Shown here: in pieces, positions 24,201-35,346 of the stretch
Layout: every line of letters begins with the position of its first letter
How positions within the stretch are numbered: position 1 is the stretch's first letter
Source: Primula veris
Lineage: Eukaryota > Streptophyta > Magnoliopsida > Ericales > Primulaceae
Assembly: GCA_963682055.1 (NCBI GenBank)
Contig: OY821750.1
Coordinates: forward strand, 28,032,402-28,096,401
DNA length: 64,000 bases
Direction: 5' to 3'
Position numbers and translations under genes: made by a program
The notes under the pieces: generated by a model
Database searches by the model: none
Told to the model about the DNA's origin: nothing
What the model saw: only the letters and a program-made list of their open reading frames with translations

Positions 24201-27200
24201 TGGTTTCTCAGGTTGAAACCTGAGCTTTCGGGTTATTGGGCCTGAAAAAGCTAAAACTTTTGAGCTGTATGGCCAATCCTTTGTTTAAAAGTTGCAATTA
24301 AACAAGTCTTTGTATTAAAAAAATATTATTGTTGCAATTTGCAAATGTGACCAAAATTAGATCAAATGAAGACAATTGAGTGGGTTGGCATTTGGCACAT
24401 TAGGTTTGCTTGTCACGGCAAAAACTTTTTTTTTTCAGACTTCTACTTGTATATATATATAAAAGTTTGCTTGATACTTCCTAAGAAAATAGACTGAGAA
24501 ATATTGTTTTTGTAAGTATGTTGAAAGTAAGCAAAGTTTCAAGGTACCTATTTGTTTAACCAAGTTTCAACATTTCAGTACTCCCCATATATATTTGTCG
24601 TTTCTGTACCTCATCCATACACCATTATACTACTTATACAGTACTGAGTAGTAGATAATATAATACAATTTTTAAGCATATTTCATAACATGTACTATAG
24701 TATGTATAAGATACAAGTAAGCAACCAGACAAGCCAGTATCTCTTAGAAATGATGCGAGCTTTGCTGCTTCGGTTATTTTTTTGCTTAGTTTGTTATACT
24801 AAGTGCGGGGAAAGAAGGACTTGTTAACTTTGTGTGGTAATGTGACTTAAATTCTGTTTTGGGGAAATACAATTTTAAAAGTCTAAAATATAGTCGAACT
24901 TTGTTTACAAATGTTGCCACATTTAAATTCAACTTTTGGGATACTTACACTGAGACTCTGAGCTTATGTGGAGTTTTTTTACTTTGTCTCCAGAGGACAG
25001 AATTGCAATATAAGATAGAATTAGAGGGCTTGGTAAAGGTAGTATAGTTGTTCTGTACAGCCGCTTAAATGTCGCTTTCATCACGAAAAGTTGGTCTAAA
25101 ATGTATTCTGAGTTCAGTGCCATTAGATCACGGGTATGAAGCTGGTCGAAGGGTTAGACTTTAGTTTTTTCAAAATTCTTTACTCAGATACATATCATTA
25201 CCATTCTCTCAAAATTTTGTTCAATCTATATAATATATACACTGCCTAAATATGAGAAGTAATAATTTTTGGTGAATATTAATATGAGCTTTGTTTAGAA
25301 TGAGCTCTAGCGTTTGGACTTTGGATTAGCTATCTTAGTTAGTTCATTTGTTAGCTTTTGTATTATTTTGATTTAATTTGCTGGCCAAGATTTCGTCACT
25401 ATTTTAGGTTGGGCACCAATTTACTTTCCAGAAATGAGAAGGCAATCATAGTACATGCATAATTTATTTCTGTATACTCTTAGTAGACAAATGTTTAAAA
25501 TCAGATACTGAGATTGGTTTGTAAATGATACATGTCAAATCTGTGGGAATGATTTTGGTTTGTAAAAATTACTTGGTCATCGAATAATTATTTTCTTTTT
25601 CTTTTGTGTAACAGGATCAGAAATACTGGCCGCTCATGCCTCCATTGCCTTCTTATGGAAAGGGCAGGGAGCATCTTGGGCCTCGTTACGGGAGTTTGAT
25701 TCATGGTCAGCATTTAAGAGATGTTGTTATTACAGGTATTTGTAATTTTGTCTCTAATTAGAACTTTGAGAAGTTTACGTGGGCACACATTCTTGGTTAT
25801 TAGTACACCATCATAAACTATTGGTTACACTACCAAGGGATACCTTAAGTTGAACAAAATTCGTGCAATGAGCTTTTAATTGACAATCCACAATGTTCTA
25901 TGTATCTAAATTCTGTATTTTTATTATTTTCGAAGTAGTTAGTTAGTATGTTTACCCTGTAAATGTGATTGATTACATGTTCCTATAGCTTATCAATTAT
26001 TGTTGAACAACAGGGCACAATGGTACGATTGACGGACAGGGACAAACATGGTGGAAGAAATACCGGCAAAAGCTATTAAACAACACTAGGGGGCCACTTG
26101 TTCAGATTATGTGGTCAAGGGACATTGTGATATCTAACATAACGTTGCGTAATTCCCCCTTTTGGACTCTTCATCCGTATGACTGCAAAAATATTACGAT
26201 AAGAAATGTTACTATTTTGAATCCCATCTTCGAAGCCCCTAATACAGATGGAATCGATCCTGGTAAGCTGCTTTCTTGTAATTCTCTATAAACTAGTTTA
26301 GATATGCAAACGGTTATCTTTATCATTTTATGCTGGGATTGTAAAAGTGTTTGAACAGTAAGATCATGATAGTTCAGGTGGGTTGCATATAGTAAGACAG
26401 GCAAAATATGTTTAGTCATTTGATGTAGAAGTAGTGATAATGTTTTAAAATGTAAAAAAATAACCCAAATGTTGTTTATTTCTTCATTCTTATTTTTTAC
26501 TTTGAAGTTTTAAGTAGCATAAGTATAAAAATTTGGCTGGTCTCTAAGCAGTTTGTTATTTTTATCTAAAATTAGTCATATAAGTTCATTATGACTTGTA
26601 AGTTTATTCCAGTATAATAACCAAGGGGACTTGAAAAAGTGAAATGTAGATAATGTTGTTATTATCCATTATAGAGTTCATTCTGATGTAACTTGATGTA
26701 CACAGATATGAAGGAACTAAACAACCTTTTTTGGGATCACGATTATATTTATATTACAGATTATGAGACTAGTACTCATAAGGCCGAATTTTTAATAATC
26801 TGACAGACTCTTGCGAAGATATGGTAATAGAAGATTGTTATATTAGCGTTGGAGATGATGGAATTGCAATAAAGAGTGGTTGGGACCAGTATGGCATATC
26901 CTATGGACGACCTTCGAAAAATATTCTCATTCGAAATCTGGTCATTCGCTCTATGGTCAGGTAAGAAACCATGGTTTATAATATTTCAATTACAACAGTG
27001 TGTTGCACGTTATTGAAATTAAGGCATTAAATTATTTTCTGAATGGAGAGGCATTAAGACGAATCCTCTAATGAAAGTACTTTTTTTATATAACCACACT
27101 ATCAACATCTCAGTCAAACAACTTTAGGTCACTTCCCTGTTTAGGAAAGGCATTTTTGAAAAATTCTGGAAACATTGGAATGGCAACATCAGTTCGTGTT

Positions 27201-28824
27201 ATCAAAGAATTTAAAGACACCATCCTGCATGTAAAGTTAAGTTAATTACTATTAGATTGCCGTTGATGCATCTTTACCTTTTCATGAGTTCCATCCCATG
27301 GAAAATTATTATAAGGCACAAATAAAAAAAGTGCAAACATCTTGTGAAGATGTCTCTAGGAAACAAAATATAGCCATGAAGGATTTAACCTTTTGCAATG
27401 TCTCACGGTGAATTTTACATTATAGATGTCGGTTATGCTTTGACCTCAAATTTTAAAATGGGTTTTTGAAAGACGGTTGATAGCGTAGCTACTGGTCAAG
27501 GGTAATAGAGAAAAATTCAAGCCACTGCAGTACAGACGAAGATTAAGGATAATTTAATAGACGAGTTAATGTTTATCATATGTTTTTTAAATTATTCACC
27601 ATATTAACCACTTCACCATTTAAGACACCAAGCCCTAAAAGTAATCTGAATTCTGAAATGAGACCTGAATCGACCCAAATTTAAAGATTCAAATACAAAA
27701 TTAACTGTAACTTAGCAGTTGTTTTGAGTAACCCCCCTCAAATAAAAAGGTGATCAATTTATTCTGTTTATTACAACAATTTTCCAGTTATAATAAACTA
27801 AGATCTCCAAAAGGCAGGGAAGGAACTTACCCGTTTCCTAGAAGCGAAATTTTTTATATGCAGGAAATCTAACTACTGCAAAAAATAGACTTAATTTGAT
27901 AAGTGAATGGAAGTGTAAATGACATCACTTATCGTTTTGGCTTTTGGGAATACTTCTTTTCAAGTGTCTAAACTCTTTTGCCTAATGTGGTATGTTTTTT
28001 TTTTATTTCATGTTAGATAATGAAAAAGGAAAGCAGAGAGTAGAATTATACAAAGTTGATTATAACCTATTTCGCACGTTGGTTAAAGAAGGGGCGAAAG
28101 TCCCAACACTAACCTAACACTTCCAATGCACCTACCAGAAAAAAAACACTTCCAAGTTCCTATAATGTGCACATCGTTATGTAGAGCTACTGCTACAAAT
28201 TTTAGTTTGCAGTGCAGAATATCTTATCTCTACAAACATTATTTGAATTATGTATTTTACTTTCTCCGAATCTTACTTCAGTCAATATTGTATTTCAGCG
28301 CTGGTGTATCTATAGGCAGTGAGATGTCCGGTGGGGTCTCAAATATTACCATAGAGAATGTTTTGATATGGAGCTCTAGACGTGCGGTTCGGATCAAAAC
28401 CAGCCCCGGAAGAGGAGGCTATGTACGGCACATAGCTTATAAAAATATAACGTTTGAAAATGTCCGTGTTGGTATTGTAATTAAAACTGACTATAACGAA
28501 CACCCTGATGATGGGTTTGATCGTAAAGCCGTACCTGTGCTTGAGGATATAAGTTACACGTCTATTCACGGTGAAGGTGTACGTGTACCTGTACGTATTC
28601 ATGGTAGCGACGAAATACCTATAAAAAATGTACGTTTTAAAGATATGTCGGTTGGAATCACGTATAAGAAGAAACATATTTTTCAGTGTGCGTTTGTTGA
28701 GGGTCGTGTAATAGGGACGGTTTTTCCTGCCCCTTGCGAGAATCTTGATTTGTATGACGAAAAAGGACAGCTTGTTAGGCGATCTGTCTCCCAAAATATT
28801 TCAGATATTGATTACGATTTTTGA
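21268..28824 (+). CDS. polygalacturonase-like glycoside hydrolase family 28 protein, 6 exons, 479 aa
   Basis: Exons are 21268-21412, 22969-23213, 25615-25735, 26014-26262, 26807-26960 and 28299-28824 (1440 nt, one frame). The exon 2 acceptor at 22967-22968 was chosen because it alone keeps phase and restores the family sequence VSRPLPRLRPVVYNITEFGA. Residues about 16-36 are a hydrophobic signal anchor (TIILSLLWIAAFATLFLLHR). GH28 landmarks follow: FGAVGDGKTVNTKAF, SPFWTLHPYDCKN, NTDGIDPDSCEDM and VGDDGIAIKSGWDQ with the catalytic Asp residues, then SAGVSIGSEMSGG and VRIKTSPGRGG. The GHG box with the catalytic-site His of classic polygalacturonases is replaced by GSE, as is usual for this plant clade, so true polygalacturonase activity is uncertain. 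The protein probably enters the secretory pathway and acts on pectic polymers at the wall. The 5' flank is microsatellite-rich. Confidence 0.94.
21986..22061. repeat. hairpin-forming inverted repeat, 28-bp arms
   Basis: Arms at 21986-22013 and 22034-22061 pair at 26 of 28 positions around a 20-base A-rich loop. It lies in intron 1 of the polygalacturonase-like gene inside AT-rich, MITE-like DNA (about 21850-22170). Confidence 0.75.
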
Positions 28825-29632
28825 CTCGTTATCTATTTATTTTATTTTATTGAGTTTTTGTGGGTGGCTCCCTTTTGTTGCTATGTAATTTTTTCATGCT
28901 GTTGTACATACTGCAATTGTTGTTCACATAAAGGACTAGCAAGATTTAGGCAACTTTGACTTCTACTGTAAACGCGACATACTTTATCCAATTTCCGAGC
29001 AAAATATGGTCTTAGTTTAGTAACTCAAACTTGTTTATGAACACACAAGCAAGTAAATTTTTTGTATTGCTCTGATAGTTGCGGAGTAATATTGTTTTTG
29101 AAATCTGGTAATTTTTATGAAACAAAATCAATTTCAGACAATCAAAATCTGGATATGAGCAAATTATGAGAGATGCAGAAAATTGATCATAGAATTGTTT
29201 GATAAGAGATGCAGAAAAATTCATACAGCCAATGTATCAAAATCACAATTTAGATACCATGGCCAAACACTGAAATGATGCAAACAACAGTGCCGATTAA
29301 TAAACTTCACTTTCTACTATTTGAACATAATCCGGTTGTCAATGTCAAGAAAAGACGGTAAAGTGCTCTGGAAACTTTACACTGATATATATGCATAAAA
29401 CAATGTCAAACAATGAATAAGAACATGTAAAAACACGAGAGATTATAATTATGTTATGCCTAGATGTTCATTATACAGCAAATGTAGTACGACCCACAGT
29501 CCCGGTTAGAGCTTAGTTCGGTTGTTCTAAGAAATTCATCATGAGCTGATTCAACTATGCATGTATTTCTTTGATTTTTTCCGAACCCAAGTAATCTCCT
29601 CACCCAAGCTAATGTTTCTGTTGCTTATGTTT
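28825..29632. other. convergent intergenic spacer
   Basis: About 800 bases of AT-rich DNA between two convergent genes, holding the 3' UTR of the polygalacturonase-like gene and that of the cystatin-like gene. Imperfect direct repeats of GAGATGCAGAAAATT occur around 29170-29220. No exon is seen. Confidence 0.45.
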
Positions 29633-31417
29633 CTAGCCATTCCTCTTTCGCCGCTTTTTCTTTACAAGCTTTTCTTCTTCCTACAAACAAGAACAGCATT
29701 GCATTGGTAAATCTATGGGGAACCATCATCTTAAAAACAGCTTTTTAATTAAAAATAAAAAACCTTGTTTAATTGCAGCTTACAAGTTCAACATTTTTTT
29801 TTTTGAGGTTATATGTTTCATATGCTTTGGTTAATTCAAATGTAAATACGAGCTTCTTTGGATTTTTGGCAAGATTTAACCAGATTATTTCTGCATCTTA
29901 AAAAAGAGCAGCTGCTTTATGTCCAAAGATGCAATCAAACTGTAAACGTATGAATCACAATTCCCAGGAAAATTGAAATAAAGACCTTAATATACTCATC
30001 TGTAAGATGTTAGATTTAAAACAAAGAACATCAATGTAATGAAAAGATACGAGATGATCTCTGGAAAATGGAACCTAAATCGATCACCATGATATCCATA
30101 TAGAGGGTACTTACACAAATACTTAATTCGAATATCGATATCATTTCATGAACCGAAAAGATATATTGATCATGTCATTTCAGCTTATTTTCATTTAGGT
30201 ATAATGTTGTTTCTTGACTATTTGTTTAATCATTGGAGGCAAGACTTCAATTCTATAATCTTAACATGCCTAATTAAGTTAGGCAGTATTATTGCAATAC
30301 ATTAGGGTCCCGAACCACCGCCCATGCACACTTAGAGGTCATGTTTTCCAAGTGGTCCCACTCCCCTTCATCCAAATTACGACGCTTTCAACCTCGGGTT
30401 TAATGTTTAAGGTCAATGTAACCTACATCTATAACAATCTATCTCTCAAGAGTCAAGAGTTGCCCCTATAACAGCAGTGCATAAGTGACAACGCATAAAT
30501 AAAGGATTGCGTAAACGGAATGCACTATAGTCAAACAGAATGAAGAACGAACGTACCGAATCAGGAGATTCATGATGATGCCACAACCATTTTTTAGGAC
30601 CTTCAATATGCAAAGGATAAAACTTATATCAGATCTTTGAACACAATGAACAGCCAACAGAATGTGTCTTAGACAAACATGGTAATGAGTAGCGATACTT
30701 CCCCAATATAGATATCCCTAAAAAGATATAGTATATCCTTATTTCTTCATTCTTAACTAAAATACACTTCACTACCTGGCTTGCCTTTTTCAGGCTTAAC
30801 CCTGAAAGCTAACACCTCATCCATACAGAAAACAATAGCTTGATAGGTCTTCCCACATTTCTCATCGGGATTAATAGCATGAGGATGCTTTGCGACGAAG
30901 GTTAAGTAACACATAAAAAGAAGAATATGAAAAACACACAATCAAATTCCAATAGTTAAGAATATTTGGAGTAAAACCACAGAAAACGTGGACGTGCAAG
31001 GAGAATTATTCATCTCAGTTGTAAATACAGACTTTTGGACGAGAGGTAAATGGACAAGTACCATAAGGTGGAGACTCGAGAAAAACTGAAGACTTTTAAC
31101 TAAAAACACTTCTGAATGCTTTCAATAAATTGGGTAAAATACTATGTTTTTCTTGTTGTAGGCTCTAATCGCAATTATGGCCAACTTTTCACACTGAACA
31201 ACGTTTTCTTCGTTTCTTAGGTCGACCGGGTATATTTGCCCATACACGCGAGGGCCTGGTCTGCGGTTAACATAGAAACCCTACTAAAAAAGGAAAAACA
31301 AAAGCTTAGTGAACACAAAGATGCCTGCGTATGGGTGTTTGTGAAGGAGAGAGGAGGCACTGGGCTCACATCACTTTTTTCAACTTCACGGTCGTAACGG
31401 GGTGCGTATGTCTTTGA
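29633..31417 (-). CDS. tentative cystatin-like (DUF626/UPF0725-type) protein, 5' end missing
   Basis: Five exons on the - strand keep one frame: 31417-31370, 31280-31143, 30887-30776, 30600-30557 and 29680-29633. The N-terminal part reads KTYAPRYDREVEKSD then GFYVNRRPGPRVYGQIYPVD and CEKLAIIAIRAYNKKN, resembling the helix region of plant cystatin-like proteins. Exon 3 reads HPHAINPDEKCGKTYQAIVF and FRVKPEKGKP. The last exons give GPKKWLWHHHESPDS and a strongly basic end EEEKLVKKKRRKRNG, which could be a nuclear localisation signal. I could not find the first exon or start codon upstream of 31418. The core strand expected between exons 2 and 3 is also missing: intron 30888-31142 ends in sequence that still reads YLTFVAK in frame, but no AG acceptor or open frame reaches it. 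The gene may therefore be degenerate or differently spliced. The family link rests on recall of its general pattern and is moderate. Confidence 0.5.
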
Positions 31418-34067
31418 CTACAGGAAACATACTAAACATCAGCTAAGACTAGTCGAGCACAAACACGTTCAGATGAGTAGTTTTAGCAAAATAATCTAAA
31501 TAAAATTAAATTTATGAGGGGATTTTCGCGATTACTCTCACATGTCGTGAAGAACTAGGTGGTATTGTTTATTGGGGGAGGCTTTGTTCTCATGGTTCTT
31601 GACTTTGTGAATAAAACACTACAAGAAAATGTACCAGAAACACCAATGAGGTAGTAAAGATAAACAAAAACATACATGTAGTTTTATATGTGTATTCATT
31701 GCTGTAAAAATAGAATAAGATTTGGGGGAAAGACATGTGCTTACGTCTGCGGGGTAAAACATATTTTAATAGAATGACCGTCATACCCAAGTGTTGCACA
31801 AGTTCTTTTCATGTTACTGCCATTCCTCTCTATAAAAACAAAACATTTCCATTAGACGGAAACCTCCAATGAAATGACGGATGTGGTCTTTTGTTACAGA
31901 GGAAATACATTATCAAGCAGTTGCTACTTCCGAGCCAACTTTCCAAAAAAATGGTAAATGAACATTCATTCATGTCTGGTATTCTCCTTCGCCGCTTCGT
32001 GTCTATGTCCCTTTTGTGCATCTAATTTTTTTTTTCATGCCCCTGGCCCTCTACTTCTCTCCCATCTCTCCTTGTCCTGTTGTCCACCACGCCCTTCTTC
32101 TCATCATCTCTTCCTTTCTCGATCCGTCTCTCTTTTTAGTCTTAATAATCGAACTACTATCTCTACCAAAATCTTTCTCTTGCACATCTTCACTATAAAA
32201 ACTGTCAAAATGAGTTAGATTTTTTAGTGGAGTTGATTAAGCCTATTCGGTCGTGTTAATTCCTTCTTTTGTTGGTACTGTGTTTTTGGCCTTCTTTAGC
32301 AATTTTTGTTTAACAATCTTATTTTTCATTTTTACTCGACATCTAAAATTTTCTTGCTATTAAGAATTTTTCTTTACATTTTGCCTTCTTCCTGTGTTAA
32401 ACGAGTGTTGTAGAGTTTAACGATCATATTTACTACTTGTAAAATTTCCTTCATCTTTTAAGGGCTTTTTTCCAATGCTATGACTTCCTTTTTATTTTAT
32501 TTTATGAGTATACGTCAAAAGCTGCTTCCTGAGATTGTTAAGAACCTACATTCATAGGCTCACCATAGTAGGTTGACATAGTAATTTACCAGAATTGTAT
32601 TTAGTTTGATTGATATTTATTCCTGCTATTGAGGTTTTTATTGCTAAGCAAGGTCTTAAACTATGTCTCTTTTGAGCAAATTTTAGTACTCAGTTTATCG
32701 CTCTTTTGATCACTTTGACCAGGTGTTATAAGTGGTGATATAAGGTGGGAAGATATAAATTGAAAATATTGTTTAAAATGGAAGCAAATTTTGCTCTTTT
32801 AGGGTTCAAGGTTAAATATTTTATTTAGTCTCTTTTTTCTTCTCGTATAGTAGTGGATGAGCCTATTCTGATGTAATTCAGATGTAATTCAGTTTGTACG
32901 TTATGTATTCGTTTTCTTATTGGACTTTAACCGGATGGCCAATACGAGGCCTGACCATGTTAAAACTACTGCTATTGTTTTATTCTAATAGCAATGGTCA
33001 TTTATTAAAATAAGATATAAAAAAAATAGTAATTTACCAGAAGTCGTTAATGGTTTGCCAAAGATTATTAAAGGTCTGTGAAAATCTTTGCATGTCTTTT
33101 GAAGCTATGTCACTAGGGGGCACCTCTAGAGATTGCCAATTAGGTGATGAACGGTTGAGTGAATCGAATTAATTTGTCCAAATCCTAAACTAAATCAAAT
33201 ATAATAGACTGAAAATGATATCAGAATTCAAACAATTCATATTTATTATCCAAACTGAACCACTGAGGATCGGTTGGTTTCGCTCGAATTTACGGATTAA
33301 TGTTTTGGATCAAATTCAGATTGGATTTGATTCGTATAAGTATTGGGGTATGTTGTTTAACTTGGTGTGGTCAGATTACGAAAGACCAACATGAAATTAG
33401 CAATTCAGACCAGACCACTTTATTTGTTTGGAATTACGAATGACCGAATTATACTTCTAAATAGTACACTTAAGGCCCTGCAATTTGTTTAATATCAAAT
33501 TTGATCATTAATAAAGTGTGGAATTCAACCCAAATATAAAATAACTTAAATGCAAAGTGATAAAAATACTTAAGCCATTTTTTTATTACGCAATTCATAA
33601 TTTACCTTTTAATTTCGTGAAAATAAAATAGCAAACGAGAGTGATTAAATTATATTTATATCGATCGTAAAGTGGCAAAAGTAAATCATAGTTTTCCCGA
33701 TTTTACATATATATATGTATATGGGTAACGTAGTTAGCTTGTAGTTCTACCCTATGCAAGAAAATGTGCTATAATAACTTAACTAGAACTCTATATTATT
33801 GATACTGAATGCATATATATTTAGCTTTAAAATTAACCATTCTTTTAAAAAAACTTGAATGGATTTTAACACCGATGAGGTAGAAGTAAATATCTCTTTG
33901 CCGATTTTGGTATTGTTTCTTCTCCCACAATATTATTTATTTGACAAAAAATAGTTAGAGAAAAAACAACTAAAAGAAGTAGTCAAGTAAATGATAACGG
34001 CAAGTATGTGGGCAAAGTGTCATAAATACAAAGAGAAAGAAACACGGAGTTGAAAATTTGCAAAGAA

Positions 34068-34073
34068 CACGTG
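34068..34073. promoter_or_regulatory. G-box CACGTG upstream of JAZ
   Basis: A G-box core lies about 1.27 kb upstream of the JAZ start codon. JAZ promoters are established targets of MYC2-type bHLH factors through G-boxes, giving feedback in jasmonate signalling. Distance makes its role here uncertain. Confidence 0.35.
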
Positions 34074-34390
34074 GTTATATAAACCAACAATCGGCAAACA
34101 TTAAATAAACCAAAAAAGGTTGAGAAAAATAAAACATTTAAAAAGACCAAACTTGTGGAATATTTTAAAGTTACAACAGACACGTCTATTAAAGTCTTGC
34201 TAATATCGCGTTCTCTGCGTGTTTTGTCTTTTCAAACACGACACTTGCCTGTCTATTTTTCTTTCTTTTTTTGCGACGTTTGCACACTCATTTTGCCGTA
34301 ATCATCTCTTCCATGTTTTTAATTTTCCTAATAATAATGTTAAATTGAACATTATTGTCAATTCCTACAATTTTATATCCCTGAATAATA

Positions 34391-34583
34391 CGTTATAAAA
34401 AAATACTCAAATAACGACGGTATTAGTGACAGTATTTTTTGTTACGAGCTTATTAGCGACGATTTTTGTGACGGCTTTGTGACAGTTTAGTCAATTTGCG
34501 ACAGATTTGTGACAGCTTTTTAAATTAGTGACATACTTGTGATAACTTTTGATTATCACTAAATCAAACATTATTTTGTAGTG
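34391..34583. mobile_element. CACTA-type MITE (GTGACGG family)
   Basis: The element ends TTATTTTGTAGTG, and its left end CGTTATAAAAAAATACTC is a mutated CACTATAAA terminus. ATA flanks both sides (34388-34390, 34584-34586), the 3-bp duplication of CACTA elements. The interior carries repeated GTGACGG/GTGACAG phrases. A related copy in opposite orientation is at 62217-62377. Confidence 0.75.
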
Positions 34584-35346
34584 ATATTCCATTACTTTAT
34601 GATAATCTTTTCTTTGCCACAAGGATGGTTGTGATTTTTTTTAATAACCATCATGAGGGGAAAAATATCCGTTTACAAAGCTAACACTACAACAAACTTA
34701 AAAATTATGAACCATTTTTTTAGAAACAATCAAATTTTGTCACCAAATGGTAAAATTTTCGGGACAAAAATAATGTTTTAGACAAATTTTTTTTTTGTCC
34801 CCATATAATTTGAATTTTTTTGTCTCAAAAAAAATATCACACGAATATAAGAAGACAATTAAAATTTATCTTTAAATATTTTTTAAAAATTTAGAAATAG
34901 TTATATTCTTTTGCATAAGAAAACAATGATGAAATCCCTCATAAAATTTAACAAACTGCCATTCAATTAGTTGTTATGATACGTAATGGTATCTTAATAT
35001 GAATATTAAATTTAATTAAACAAAGCAAGAAAAGAAACACAAGGAAACAACCAACCACTTGGAATATGAATACTCACCACCCACACATCCTTTAAAAGTC
35101 TCCTCACAATATAATATATTCCTCGTGCTTTTTACACATACATCTATTATATAACCACATTAGTCTTGCATATTGCTTCAAAGGGAAATAAATAGCTATA
35201 GAAAGAGATAAAGCTCTTGTCACACGCATCTTGCTTCCATTTTCAAGTAATTTACACGAAGATAAAAATAACCTTAAAAGGTTTTCCAAATCCTATACAG
35301 GTTTACGTTAATTTCTATATAGAAAAAAAAGTTGGTTAAGCGGAAT

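Larger units (their letters stand above)
31418..35346. other. intergenic region upstream of JAZ; MITE remnants
   Basis: About 3.9 kb. A pyrimidine-rich stretch (about 31980-32200) could be a leader or chance. A CACTACAAGAAAATG end at about 31617 and a CACTACAACAAACTT end at 34685 look like single ends of CACTA-type MITEs. Degenerate CCGAA/hAT-like DNA may lie near 33130-33440. No complete coding exon is seen. Confidence 0.4.

Noticed and set aside
30888..30941. Extending cystatin-like exon 3 to include CYLTFVAK as coding
   Set aside because: There is no AG acceptor between the in-frame TGA (30942-30944) and the AAAG acceptor, so canonical splicing cannot include it; it is reported as a finding instead.
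32016..32218. Hydrophobic ORFs near 32.1 kb as a small secreted protein
   Set aside because: They are chance products of a CT-rich stretch, overlap in two frames and lack a sensible signal peptide plus mature region.
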